From: a virus
Reading direction: 5' to 3' (one strand)
Virus record (IMG/VR): IMGVR_UViG_3300031566_000173
Span: 1-37,181 of that record
Length of the DNA: 37,181 nt
Position numbers and translations under genes: made by a program
Notes under the pieces: model-generated
Databases searched by the model: none
What the model was told of the DNA's origin: nothing
Seen by the model: only the letters and a program-made list of their open reading frames with translations
Part shown: positions 14,666 through 22,434 of the stretch, piece by piece
Layout: each line of letters starts with the position of its first letter
Position numbering within the stretch: the stretch's first letter is position 1

Positions 14666-15081
14666 GACGTGTAGTGGAAGTGCGCGCTGACGAGCCGAGG
14701 ACCGTCGACGAGGCAATCGCGAGACGGAATGCCCTGATCACCGATGTGCAGAAGATCCAGGCGCAGCTGGGACGCGAAGATGGCGGCGATGCTGAATGGC
14801 GGAGGACCGCCCTTCATGCGCTGAACGAGAAGCAGGGGGAGCTTCGACGCCTCAAGGACTGGCTGCGACGCAACGACGAACGCAAGGCCAGCGAGTGGCA
14901 GCTGCTGGCCACCGCGCATCGGCTGATGGAGGAGATCATGGAGAGCGGCGCGCTCGACCCGGACGCGAGCGACGCGCCGGCGCTCGTCTCCGAACTACAC
15001 GACCGCCTGGTAGCGCTTCTCGACGAGATCGAGAAGACGGTACCCGGGAAGTACCTGGAGGCGGCGAATGGCGGCGGTTAG
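14662..15081 (+). CDS. Coiled-coil protein, 139 aa
   Basis: The start is TTG 14662, overlapping the previous stop (TTGA) with GAAGGGACGG upstream. The protein is almost entirely helical: DEAIARRNALITDVQKIQAQ, then a second coil EKQGELRRLKDWLRRN and an acidic tail with LHDRLVALLDEIEKTVPG. Proteins of this shape are common in phage early operons and have no assigned role. Confidence 0.65.
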   Translation: MRRVVEVRADEPRTVDEAIARRNALITDVQKIQAQLGREDGGDAEWRRTALHALNEKQGELRRLKDWLRRNDERKASEWQLLATAHRLMEEIMESGALDPDASDAPALVSELHDRLVALLDEIEKTVPGKYLEAANGGG

Positions 15082-15358
15082 CGAGCAAGCACACATCCTC
15101 GTCGGAGACATTCTGGGGCTCGCGCGAGTGGATGACGACGACGTCGAGAGGCTGCAACAGATGGTGCTTGCGGCGCTGGAGCGCGCACAGCGCCAGGCGC
15201 TGCTTGTGGCGGTCACCGAGTGTGAGAGGGCGGCGGCGTCGAGCGATAAGCCCGAGGTGCGCGTCGCGATCCAGCAGCTTGCGATCCGCGTGGCGAAGCT
15301 CGCTCTCTCTCCGCATCTGGCGCCGATGAAGGGGCCACGAAAGGCGAACCAGCGATGA
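15068..15358 (+). CDS. Hypothetical helical protein, 96 aa
   Basis: It starts at ATG 15068, overlapping the coiled-coil gene by 14 bp, and ends overlapping the HNH gene by 4 bp. The sequence is helical: MAAVSEQAHILVGDILGLAR, DDVERLQQMVLAALERAQRQ, AIQQLAIRVAKLAL, with a basic end. No motif or family is recognised. Confidence 0.6.
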   Translation: MAAVSEQAHILVGDILGLARVDDDDVERLQQMVLAALERAQRQALLVAVTECERAAASSDKPEVRVAIQQLAIRVAKLALSPHLAPMKGPRKANQR

Positions 15359-15699
15359 CGCTTCCAAACTGGCGACGACTGCTCAAGAACCAGGCCGACC
15401 GATTCTGGGCGAAGACCATACGGCAGGGGCGCTGCCTCATCTGGATCGGAGCGCTCGACAAGGACGGCTACGGGAAGTTCACGATCAACTCTCGCACGCA
15501 GAACAACAGGCACGGGCTGCGCGCGCAGAAGCACATCCGCGCGCACCGCGCGGCGTACGAGATAGCGAAGGGGCCCATCCCAGCTGGCATGTCCATCCTG
15601 CACTCGTGCGACAACCCACAGTGCTGCGAGCCACGTCACCTGCGGCTCGGCACGCAGGCAGAGAACCGGCGCGATGCGTCGAGAAAGGGGCGAATCTGA
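15355..15699 (+). CDS. HNH endonuclease, homing type, 114 aa
   Basis: A stand-alone HNH (His-Me finger) nuclease. Seen: CLIWIGALDKDGYGKF (strand with the typical W and DGYG), RAHRAAYEIAKGPIPAG (first His region), SILHSCDNPQCCEPRHLRLG (His, CDNPxCC zinc/metal knuckle, HL) and the terminal TQAENRRDASRKGR, usual for phage HNH proteins. ATGA overlap upstream. Such genes are often mobile or assist packaging; there is no terminase nearby, so a free-standing homing nuclease is likelier. It lies directly before a DNA methyltransferase. Confidence 0.88.
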   Translation: MTLPNWRRLLKNQADRFWAKTIRQGRCLIWIGALDKDGYGKFTINSRTQNNRHGLRAQKHIRAHRAAYEIAKGPIPAGMSILHSCDNPQCCEPRHLRLGTQAENRRDASRKGRI

Positions 15700-16452
15700 A
15701 TGAGCAGCACGAACCGAGGCCGCGAGCGCAACGCGGACGACACCTACTTCACCCGGTGGCCGTGTGCGCTCGCGATCTGCGAGAAGCTCCGCGACGACCG
15801 AATCTTCGGCGACCCTGGCGACCTCGGAGGCGGCGAGACGCCTGGGCTGCACATGCTGGAGCCCAGCTGCGGCAAGGGAGCTTTCGTCGGCGCCATGCAC
15901 GAGGTGTTCAACCCCGAGAAGCACAGCAAGCGGCTCCACGCGCTGGACATCAACGACCGGTTGCTGCTGCCAGAGTACCGCGACGTGGCGACGAAGGTCA
16001 TCGCCGCGGACTTCGGGACCTACCGGCGCAGCGCGCTTCACGCAGGCTATGACGCGATCATCGGGAACCCTCCCTACACGCTCGCGGAGGACCACGTGCG
16101 TCACGCGATCACGTTGCTCAAGCAAGAGGAGCACGCCGCCGCCTGCTTCCTGCTGCGCCTCAACTTCATGGCCGGCATCGAGCGCCACGGCTGGAGCAAG
16201 TCCGAGAAGAAGTACGTGCCCGGGAGCTTCTACGAGAAGCACCCGCCGGAGTTCGTGTACGTGCTGGACAAGCGGCCACCCTTCATGGAGCGCAACAAGA
16301 CGGACAGCTGCGAGTACGGCGTGTTCGTCTGGCGGTCGCACACGCCTGATTACGAGACGATCATGCGACCCCTGCGGTGGCGCAACTACCTGGAGCAGTG
16401 GGAGATGGCGGTCGAGAAACGCCGGAAGGGAGCCGATGCCGATGGAGGCTGA
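15700..16452 (+). CDS. DNA methyltransferase, N6-adenine type
   Basis: A 250-aa class I SAM-dependent methyltransferase. SAM-binding motif I is HMLEPSCGKGAFVGAM (about 51-66), the acidic motif II region is ALDINDRLLL, and the catalytic motif IV is DAIIGNPPYT (NPPY at 123-126), diagnostic for amino-methyltransferases acting on adenine or cytosine N4 in DNA. It starts at ATG 15700 just after the HNH stop. Self-protection from host restriction is the probable role; no cognate restriction enzyme other than the adjacent HNH protein is visible. Confidence 0.88.
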   Translation: MSSTNRGRERNADDTYFTRWPCALAICEKLRDDRIFGDPGDLGGGETPGLHMLEPSCGKGAFVGAMHEVFNPEKHSKRLHALDINDRLLLPEYRDVATKVIAADFGTYRRSALHAGYDAIIGNPPYTLAEDHVRHAITLLKQEEHAAACFLLRLNFMAGIERHGWSKSEKKYVPGSFYEKHPPEFVYVLDKRPPFMERNKTDSCEYGVFVWRSHTPDYETIMRPLRWRNYLEQWEMAVEKRRKGADADGG

Positions 16453-16813
16453 GCCCGAGATCAACCCGGCGCTGATCGCCATGGCCACAGTGGCGCCGGC
16501 ATTGCTGGAGTGGCTCGCGTCGGACGATTTGAACCCGGAGTCCGTCGAGCGAGGCAGGCAGCTGCAGCGTCTGCTCGACGTCGTGCGCGCCGATCTGCTC
16601 GCGGAGGCGCTGGATGTGCTAACGCCGTTCGCGTTCATGGCGAGCGCGTACGCCGATGAGGAAAACTTGCTCGCGCCGGTCGCCAAGGTGAAGCACCAGG
16701 CGCTGACCGTGGGCGCGTTGCGGAACGCGCGCGACTTCGTCGAGAAGTACAGCCAGCGCGACGCGCGGGAGGGCAAGACGCGCAATAGCGAACTGCGACT
16801 CGAAGGACGGTGA
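16436..16813 (+). CDS. Hypothetical helical protein, 125 aa
   Basis: ATG 16436 follows AAGGGAG and overlaps the methyltransferase end by 17 bp. The protein is helical and acidic at the start (MPMEAEPEINPALIAMAT), with LLEWLASDDLNPESVERG, RADLLAEALDVLTPFAFM and a charged C-terminal helix (NARDFVEKYSQRDAREG). No family is recognised. Confidence 0.6.
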   Translation: MPMEAEPEINPALIAMATVAPALLEWLASDDLNPESVERGRQLQRLLDVVRADLLAEALDVLTPFAFMASAYADEENLLAPVAKVKHQALTVGALRNARDFVEKYSQRDAREGKTRNSELRLEGR

Positions 16814-16816
16814 CCG

Positions 16817-17218
16817 GTGAGCCACGGAATCGAGGAGATATACAGCGTATACCGCGAGACCCTCCGATGCGCGCGCAAGGCCCACACGTGCGACGCATGT
16901 GGCGAGACGATTCAGCCGCGCCACCGGTACTACTCCGTCGCGGCGGTTTTCCAGGGCGAGGTCGAGAGCGCCAAGCGGTGCCTGCGGTGCCAGGAAATCC
17001 ACGTCCACCTGCGCACTCTTGCCCCTGGAGATATGTGGCCAGACGAGGCGCTCAACTGCGGCACGGATTACGAGGACGAGTGGGGTGACCTGCCGGATGA
17101 CGTGGCGCGGCTCGCGTTCTTGTCGCAGGACGAGGCGCAGGCGCTCGGGAAGGACGGAGCAGTCGAGTACGAGCAGCGCCAAGGGGAACCGGAGCGGCTG
17201 CACGGGAGGAACGAGTGA
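16817..17218 (+). CDS. Zinc-finger phage protein, 133 aa
   Basis: It starts at GTG 16817, 3 bp after the previous stop. The motif RKAHTCDACGETIQPRHRYY, followed by CLRCQEIH, is the double CxxC treble-clef seen in many phage orphans (pattern K-x-H-x-C-x2-C-G-x-x-I-x-x-G-x-x-Y). The acidic C-terminal half (DYEDEWGDLPDDVARLAFL) may be an interaction surface. Role unknown. Confidence 0.7.
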   Translation: MSHGIEEIYSVYRETLRCARKAHTCDACGETIQPRHRYYSVAAVFQGEVESAKRCLRCQEIHVHLRTLAPGDMWPDEALNCGTDYEDEWGDLPDDVARLAFLSQDEAQALGKDGAVEYEQRQGEPERLHGRNE

Positions 17219-17817
17219 CACAAGGAGCCCTGGCTTTCGCCGCGAACGACAAGGGCGCGTGGATCAATCCGCGCGGGAACCGCCGGTACTTGCTGTGGCG
17301 CGTCTTCAACCCGGAGGGCACGACCGTCGCGTTCATCATGCTCAACCCGAGCGACGCGGACGCGAAGGACGACGACCCGACGCTACGGCGGTGCGTAGGC
17401 TACGCGAAGGCGTGGGGGTACGGGCGCCTGCTCGTCGCGAACCTGTTTTCGGTCATCGGAAGCGACCCGAAGGCGCTCAAGCTCCACGAACAGCCGGATC
17501 TCTTCGGGGATCGCATCAACGAGGCGGTCCTGGAGGACGTGCTGACGAGCGCGGACCTCGTGGTCTGTGCGTGGGGGGCGCACACGCGCATCGGGCACGT
17601 GACAAGCCAGTTGATCGAGCTTGCACGCAGTCATCGCGTGGAGCTACACCGCCTCGACTCGAACAGCGACGGGTCGCCGACGCACCCGCTCTTTCTGTCG
17701 AAAGACCTCAAGCCGCAGAAGTGGGACCCGGCACGGGACTACCGCAAGGGACGTGATGGCAGCCAAGAAGAAGCGCAAGAGGAAGCCGAAGACGTACGTG
17801 CTTCGGGTGACCGTTAG
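17215..17817 (+). CDS. DUF1643-like protein
   Basis: A 200-aa protein with the DUF1643 layout: RRYLLWRVFNPEG, FIMLNPSDADAKDDDPTLRR, YAKAWGYGRLLVANLFS, DLVVCAWGAHTRIG and DGSPTHPLFLSKD. The family is widespread in bacteria and phages and its biochemical role is not established. It starts at GTG 17215 (GTGA overlap). The last 20 residues overlap the next gene and are poorly conserved in style (GSQEEAQEEAEDVRASG). Confidence 0.85.
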   Translation: MTQGALAFAANDKGAWINPRGNRRYLLWRVFNPEGTTVAFIMLNPSDADAKDDDPTLRRCVGYAKAWGYGRLLVANLFSVIGSDPKALKLHEQPDLFGDRINEAVLEDVLTSADLVVCAWGAHTRIGHVTSQLIELARSHRVELHRLDSNSDGSPTHPLFLSKDLKPQKWDPARDYRKGRDGSQEEAQEEAEDVRASGDR

Positions 17818-17950
17818 CCACGCGATGCACGAGGCGATCGTCGCCGAGGCAAAGCGTCGCGATCTCACGCGCAAGCAGCTGATCCATCAGGTGCTACGTG
17901 ACGAGATCGTGCAAGTGCACCTACCGTTTCGGAAAACCGCGCAGGGTTGA
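17756..17950 (+). CDS. Small basic RHH-like DNA-binding protein, 64 aa
   Basis: ATG 17756, with AAGGGACG upstream, lies inside the end of the DUF1643 gene. A Lys/Arg-rich N-terminal arm (MAAKKKRKRKPKTY) precedes a ribbon-helix-helix-like core: strand YVLRVTVSHAM, helix HEAIVAEAKRRDL, then TRKQLIHQVLRDEI. It could be a second repressor/activator of the phage. The last gene of this operon, it ends at the promoter of the lytic transglycosylase. Confidence 0.65.
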   Translation: MAAKKKRKRKPKTYVLRVTVSHAMHEAIVAEAKRRDLTRKQLIHQVLRDEIVQVHLPFRKTAQG

Positions 17951-17974
17951 CTGGCGATGCTCACCTTGTAGATC
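17947..17974 (+). promoter_or_regulatory. Leaderless-type promoter for the transglycosylase gene (TTGACT-N16-TAGATC)
   Basis: TTGACT (17947-17952) and TAGATC (17969-17974) are spaced 16 bp. ATG 17983 begins 8 nt after the -10 and has no Shine-Dalgarno sequence. The TTG of the -35 box is itself an in-frame start codon, which would wrongly extend the gene. Confidence 0.5.
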
Positions 17975-17982
17975 AACGCACC

Positions 17983-18699
17983 ATGTTCCTCCTCCTACTC
18001 ATCACGTTCACCTGCTCCCTCATTGCCGCACACTGGCGCAGAGCGACGCTCCTGTGCGCGGTGCCCTTGCTGCTCGGTTCGACGCAGCCGTCGCGCAGTT
18101 TGGAGCAGAAGCTCCTCGATGCGGCGCTAGCTCAGCCGCGCGCATGGTACGAGAATGGAGTCGACACGCCTGGCGCGCGCGAGACGCAAGAGGAGTACGA
18201 GCAGCGCATCGCCCTCGCGGTGCGGGCTCTCTCGCACGCGACGATGCGCGAGCGCAAGGACGGCACGCACGCGACGATTCCACCGGACTGGTGGTGGCAT
18301 CGCAAGACGCTCGTCGCTGCGGTGCTGACGCAGTGGTACGAGGAGAGTCGGCTCGCGTACGAGGTCCACGCAGGAATCGATCATCCGGTTTGGACGCAGG
18401 ACGTCGGCCGCGCGCGATGCTTCGGGCAGCTGCACGTCGGGCTTGTCCCGCAGAACGAGTGGGAGAAGCTCGCCGGACTCGACGAGGAGGCCACGGCGCG
18501 CTGCGCCCTGTGGACGGCCAGGGCTCTCACGCGGATGGCGCTGCACTGCGGTCGCGGCAAGCGCGGCGCGGACAAGTTCGAGGACATTCTGCTACCGATG
18601 TTCTCAGCGATGGGCGGCCACGGCTGCGCACCAACGGTGTCGGGCAGGGCGAAGGTCGCGCGCTTCGCTAAGGTGTGGCGCGAAATTCAAAAGCGCTGA
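17983..18699 (+). CDS. Membrane-anchored lytic transglycosylase-like protein, 238 aa
   Basis: The N-terminus MFLLLLITFTCSLIAAHW plus ATLLCAVPLLLG gives a signal anchor or two short membrane spans. The C-terminal domain is goose-lysozyme/SLT-like: LVAAVLTQWYEESRLAYEVH with the catalytic Glu near 120-121, then GRARCFGQLHVGLVPQNEW (G-x-x-x-Q-L) and helices ATARCALWTARALTRMALHC. It would cleave peptidoglycan glycan strands during DNA entry or lysis. ATG 17983 is preferred to TTG 17947. It ends convergently, overlapping the glycosyltransferase remnant by 32 bp. Confidence 0.8.
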   Translation: MFLLLLITFTCSLIAAHWRRATLLCAVPLLLGSTQPSRSLEQKLLDAALAQPRAWYENGVDTPGARETQEEYEQRIALAVRALSHATMRERKDGTHATIPPDWWWHRKTLVAAVLTQWYEESRLAYEVHAGIDHPVWTQDVGRARCFGQLHVGLVPQNEWEKLAGLDEEATARCALWTARALTRMALHCGRGKRGADKFEDILLPMFSAMGGHGCAPTVSGRAKVARFAKVWREIQKR

Positions 18700-19367
18700 C
18701 GAGATCGTCGGTCGTAGCAAAGGCGTGGTGGTGCTCACGGTGCCACGCAGAGGAGCGCACGTGTACGCCCTTGCTTTCGCCGATGTTCTGCATCCGTGAG
18801 ACGCGAGGGAACGCTTCGAGCCGTTCTCCGCGCAGTTTGTTCAGGCGCGTGTCCCAGCCTGTCCCGGGGAGGAGCGCGCCTCGCCAGGCGACCTGTTCCC
18901 ACCTGTCAGCCCAGGTAGCGAAACCCCACGGATGGAACCACGGCCTGGCGCCGTACTCGAAGACGCTGCCAGACGGCATGCGCTCGTAGCCGGAGACGGA
19001 GAAGAAGTCCGCGTTGCTCCCGAGATGTTCTGCCCACTCGAACCAGAGAAGTGTGCCCCTCGACGGCAGCGTGTCATCCTCCATGTGGACGTGGTAGCTG
19101 GAGCCGGCCTCGAAGCCCCAGCGCACCGCTTTGCCCGTGTTGCCATCGACGCCGAGTTGTCTCTCGTTTACGACGCAGTCGAAGCCGTACCGGTCAGCTT
19201 GCTCGACGCAGGCTTGCTACGCAGGCACGTTGCTCCCGCTTCCGCTTGGTCGGATCGCAGAAGATCCTGACGTGGTACCGCTCAATCCCAGCGCACCGGG
19301 AAAGAGCCTGCAGCACCCTGCCGAGGTACTCCGGTCGCCGGTGGGCGGTGAGCGAAATGGTGCGCAT
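18668..19367 (-). pseudogene. Glycosyltransferase split by a 13-bp tandem duplication frameshift
   Basis: Two frames together make one GT-A-type glycosyltransferase of about 230 aa. The N-terminal piece (ATG 19367: MRTISLTAHRRPEYLGRVL, then YHVRIFCDPTKRKREQ) stops at 19194. The C-terminal piece resumes in another frame with CVEQADRYGFDCVVNERQLG and continues to HMEDDTLPS (the DxD-like metal site). At 19214-19226 a 13-bp near copy of the neighbouring 15 bp is inserted; removing it joins the frames as EQRACVEQADRYG. The gene is thus a recent pseudogene, a phase-variable switch, or a sequencing error. It is antisense to its neighbours and has its own promoter. Confidence 0.75.
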
Positions 19368-19374
19368 CGCGGCG

Positions 19375-19380
19375 ATTTTA
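19375..19380 (-). promoter_or_regulatory. -10 box TAAAAT, leaderless type, for the glycosyltransferase
   Basis: On the minus strand TAAAAT (five of six consensus bases) ends 7 nt before ATG 19367. A TTGACG lies 14 bp further upstream, shorter than optimal. No ribosome site is present. The promoter is back-to-back with the rightward one at 19432. Confidence 0.5.
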
Positions 19381-19431
19381 ACGCAAAAGACGCGCGTCAA
19401 GGACGTCCTTCCCTCTGGCGGGGGCCACGGG

Positions 19432-19437
19432 TAGACT
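19432..19437 (+). promoter_or_regulatory. -10 box TAGACT, leaderless type, for the 19444 gene
   Basis: GGGTAGACT ends 6 nt before ATG 19444, without a ribosome site. The same TAGACT hexamer occurs before the 27176 gene and TAGAAT before 1727. The only -35 candidate is TTCCCT (19409-19414), 17 bp upstream. Confidence 0.45.
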
Positions 19438-19443
19438 CCGGCA

Positions 19444-20022
19444 ATGTTCGACAACGAGAGCCCCGAAGTCTTCGCGAACATTCCCGACACATTCCGTCCT
19501 GACAAGGACCAGGAAACCAACGGCGTGTCGCAGGCGCACACCCCAGCAGCGCCACCGGGCATCTCGGGATACCCAGACGGCCTCGGTGGTCAGAGCCCAG
19601 ACGGCCTCGGTGGCATGGGGGCATATGCCCAACCAATGCCAGAGGGGTTGCCCACGTCCTACCCACAGGGTGTGCAGCCTGGCGCCGGAGTGCCGATGGG
19701 GGCGATGGGCCAGTGGCAGATGCCCTTCGAGCCGATGGACGTTTCGCCCGAAGCGGCGATCCGGTCGGCGGGAATGACGACGCTTGCCACTGCGGTCGCC
19801 TTCGGCGGTGGCCTCGCCATCGGAGGATGGAAGGGGGGCATCGCCGGGCTTCTGCTGAGCGGCGGCGCCTTCAACCTCTACCGTGCGCAGAAGTGGTGGG
19901 GCTCCGCCGAGCCCAGCGAGAAGCACGAGGCGGTCGTATCGAGCATCGTGGGCGCGGCAGGCGTCGCTGGCGGCGGGTACGCTGCCTACAAGGCATACAC
20001 GGAGAGGGAGACTGCCGAATGA
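19444..20022 (+). CDS. Gly/Pro-rich membrane protein, 192 aa
   Basis: The N-terminal 100 residues are disordered and rich in Pro, Gly, Gln and Met, including the tandem repeat PDGLGGQS-PDGLGGMG. The C-terminal part has Gly/Ala-rich membrane helices at about 107-127 (AGMTTLATAVAFGGGLAIGG), 130-142 (GGIAGLLLSGGAF) and 165-182 (VVSSIVGAAGVAGGGYAAY). It heads the operon of probable virion genes and overlaps the next gene by 4 bp. A disordered arm on a membrane hairpin would fit a virion-membrane protein contacting capsid or genome; that is inference. Confidence 0.7.
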   Translation: MFDNESPEVFANIPDTFRPDKDQETNGVSQAHTPAAPPGISGYPDGLGGQSPDGLGGMGAYAQPMPEGLPTSYPQGVQPGAGVPMGAMGQWQMPFEPMDVSPEAAIRSAGMTTLATAVAFGGGLAIGGWKGGIAGLLLSGGAFNLYRAQKWWGSAEPSEKHEAVVSSIVGAAGVAGGGYAAYKAYTERETAE

Positions 20023-20861
20023 GCGGCGCTGTCGTCCAGAACTCTGGCGCGACGATGGTCGACGCTCAGATGACCGCCGTGAAGGTGATCAAACCGTTCG
20101 ACGGATTCGAGGCTGTCTACAAGGGACAGCCGACAAGCACTCCGATTGCGTTCCCTGGCGTGCGCGACGCGCGTGCCGCAGCGAACAAGCCAGGCTTCGA
20201 CCCCAACCTGCTCGCCGGCATTCCAGTGCCGCAGGGAGCGCGGGTACTCATCCAGTTTCCGTTGACGCCCGCTCCTGGCGAGCAGGGCGGCTTCACGTCC
20301 TACACGTATCGCATCGTCGAGCGGTTCGCGAACCTGAACGACTATCGAGATCCGCCGCGAGGTCAGCCTCGACCGGCCTACCACTTCCCTCGTTCATCGC
20401 CCGGCGCTCCTGACACCACGGGCGGCATCTCGAAGCCCCGCACGCTGCGCCCGGCGTTCTTCAAGGACATCGGTTTCGAGGCAGCGCTCATGGCCGCGTC
20501 GAACGGCCAGCTGCGTCTTCGCCCAGAGGAGATCATCCTCGACGCGGCGAGCCTGCTCAACCTCGGGCTGCCGCTCCTCTCGGACGGAGGTACCGGAGTG
20601 CTGCAGCAGGGCGTTCTCGACCCAGAGACGAATCCCATCGCGGCGCCGATCCCGTTGTTCCTCCCCTTCTGGTTCGACGCCGAGGGCGACGAGATTATCA
20701 TTCTCGCGACGCGAACGGACCTGTCGGATCCCAGCGACACGTGGGACTTCGCGACCACCGAAGCCGACCTCCCGTTCTCGAACATCTACGGCACGGGTAA
20801 CGGAACGCACCCGAACTTCCCCGACCTGGGCATCTACGTCCAGACGGGCACGACGCCCTGA
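20019..20861 (+). CDS. Beta-rich probable virion protein, 280 aa
   Basis: ATGA overlap with the membrane protein. The chain is beta-rich and almost free of Cys: AVKVIKPFDGFEAVYKG, GARVLIQFPLTPAPGEQGG, TSYTYRIVERFANLNDY, then a Pro-rich loop, FFKDIGFEAALMAASNGQLR, LPLFLPFWFDAEGDEIIILA and a Thr/Asn/Gly end. Its place next to the collagen-like fibre and behind a membrane protein makes it a candidate capsid or vertex (jelly-roll-like) protein. No sequence family is recognised and the structural call is inference. Confidence 0.65.
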   Translation: MSGAVVQNSGATMVDAQMTAVKVIKPFDGFEAVYKGQPTSTPIAFPGVRDARAAANKPGFDPNLLAGIPVPQGARVLIQFPLTPAPGEQGGFTSYTYRIVERFANLNDYRDPPRGQPRPAYHFPRSSPGAPDTTGGISKPRTLRPAFFKDIGFEAALMAASNGQLRLRPEEIILDAASLLNLGLPLLSDGGTGVLQQGVLDPETNPIAAPIPLFLPFWFDAEGDEIIILATRTDLSDPSDTWDFATTEADLPFSNIYGTGNGTHPNFPDLGIYVQTGTTP

Positions 20862-20864
20862 GCT

Positions 20865-21776
20865 ATGACCGTCCGCGACAAGACAGGGACGGCGGGGCGA
20901 GGAACGCCGCGTGTGCCGCCAGGCGATGGGGGTGGGCCAGGACCCCCAGGACCCCCGGGACCGGCGGGTCCGCAGGGCCCCGGCGGCGGCCTCGTCGCCT
21001 GGGGCGTCACGTCGCTCCCCGTCGCCGCTGGCACCTATCGCGTCGCACCGTGGAACGAGGACATCGTTGCGCTAGCCGGTCAGTTCGCGTGGTCGTCAGG
21101 CTGCCCGCTTGTGCTCGCGTGCCTGACGGTGCGGCACAACGTGCTTGGCGCTGCTGCGGAGCCGATCACGTACACCCTGTTCATCAACGGCATCGCGACC
21201 GGGCTTTCGGTTGTGCTGAATGCAAACGCGGCGTACGCGACAACGGCGCTTCCGAATGTGCCGGTGGCGCCGTCCGACTTGGTCGAGCTTCGCGCGACGC
21301 ACGCTGGGCTCACCACGAGCCCACAGCGCATCGTCGTCACCGCAACTGCCGGGGCCGGCCTCTTCGGTGTCGACTATCAGCGGGTCGACTCGCCAGAGGT
21401 CTTCACGACTGGCGCGGGAATCCCATCGCCGCAGCCATATGTACCAAAGCCGGGGGCAACGCTGACGACGCCTGCGCTCAGCGGAACGTATCGCGTGCGG
21501 TGGGAGCTTCTGATCACGGGCTCCACCGCCAACGTCAACGCCGCGGCGCAGCTATGGAACGTGACTGACGGCCTCGTGGTCCCGGACTTGAACGGCATCC
21601 AGCGCTTCGAGCCATCTTCGTCGAGCTTTGAGGTCGAGGACATGTCCAAGACGGCGCTCATCGTCTTCGCGGGAGCGCCGAAGACGTTCGAGATTCGTGT
21701 CCGAAAGTTTTCAGGACCGAATCCTGGATCGATCATGTGCGCCCACGGCGTCATCGAGCTTTGGAGGGTCTTATGA
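20865..21776 (+). CDS. Collagen-like fibre/spike protein, 303 aa
   Basis: After a 26-residue N-terminus comes a short collagen-like stretch of about six G-X-Y triplets (GGP GPP GPP GPA GPQ GPG, residues 26-43), which can form a triple helix. Two beta-sandwich-like segments follow: SLPVAAGTYRVAPWNEDIVA to about 165, and ATLTTPALSGTYRVRWELLI to the end, both with the GTYRV strand. Trimeric phage fibres and the PRD1 P5 spike use a similarly short collagen segment before a knob. It is likely a receptor-binding or vertex fibre. Confidence 0.75.
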   Translation: MTVRDKTGTAGRGTPRVPPGDGGGPGPPGPPGPAGPQGPGGGLVAWGVTSLPVAAGTYRVAPWNEDIVALAGQFAWSSGCPLVLACLTVRHNVLGAAAEPITYTLFINGIATGLSVVLNANAAYATTALPNVPVAPSDLVELRATHAGLTTSPQRIVVTATAGAGLFGVDYQRVDSPEVFTTGAGIPSPQPYVPKPGATLTTPALSGTYRVRWELLITGSTANVNAAAQLWNVTDGLVVPDLNGIQRFEPSSSSFEVEDMSKTALIVFAGAPKTFEIRVRKFSGPNPGSIMCAHGVIELWRVL

Positions 21777-22402
21777 GCCAACAGTATGTATTCGACGTTG
21801 CCACGCAGACGGCCACCGGCAAAGTCAACGCCGACGTGATGGCGCAACAACTGATCGACGCGGCCTACGCGAGCGGGGGCCCCTTCGAGGGTCTATGGGT
21901 CGTGGGGGGCACACCAGAGGACGGCGGTGTCATTGCCGGCGGGACGATGACGGTCCAATGGCAGAACGCGCTGAATGCTGCCGACGATGCGGCGCAGACG
22001 GCCCTCGTGCTGGCGCACACGGCCCCCACCTTCGGTCCCATCGTGCAACGCGCCTCCAGCGAAGGCGTCGATAGCACCACGTCCACGACACCGCAGGCCA
22101 AGGTGAGTGGAACCGTACTGCCGCTACCGGCGGGGAAGTATTTGGTCGCCGCGTACTGTGAGATGCGGATGTCCGCCATCGTCGCGAACAGCGGAGTGAG
22201 GGCCCGCGTTATCCTCAACGGAAACGACGTCGCGGAAGACAACTGGGGGGAGGCCCAGTGGCATGCTTTCAGCGCTGCCGGAATCGTCACCATCAAAGCC
22301 GGGGAGACTCCCATGATGCTGATCGACTACCAGCGTATCGGCGTGCTCAACACGGCGGAGATCCGCCGCGCGCGCATCTCGATCTCGCAGCAGTACGACT
22401 AG
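21773..22402 (+). CDS. Fibre-like protein, 209 aa
   Basis: ATG 21773 follows GGAGGG and overlaps the collagen-like gene stop. Residues 1-100 are helical/Gly-rich (DVMAQQLIDAAYASGGPFEG, ALNAADDAAQTALVLAHTAP), suggesting a trimerising stalk. Residues 110-209 form a beta-sandwich (VSGTVLPLPAGKYLVAAYCE, RARVILNGNDVAEDNWG, PMMLIDYQRIG), similar in style to the head of the preceding protein, including a shared DYQR sequence. It is probably a second adhesin or fibre subunit. Confidence 0.65.
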   Translation: MSQQYVFDVATQTATGKVNADVMAQQLIDAAYASGGPFEGLWVVGGTPEDGGVIAGGTMTVQWQNALNAADDAAQTALVLAHTAPTFGPIVQRASSEGVDSTTSTTPQAKVSGTVLPLPAGKYLVAAYCEMRMSAIVANSGVRARVILNGNDVAEDNWGEAQWHAFSAAGIVTIKAGETPMMLIDYQRIGVLNTAEIRRARISISQQYD

Positions 22403-22434
22403 GCTGCACCCACCCAAAACCAGGAGACAGGAGC

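Noticed and set aside
14995-16887. Very long minus-strand open frame (630 codons)
   Set aside because: Covers the HNH endonuclease and the NPPY methyltransferase on the other strand; composition is that of an antisense GC-rich frame.
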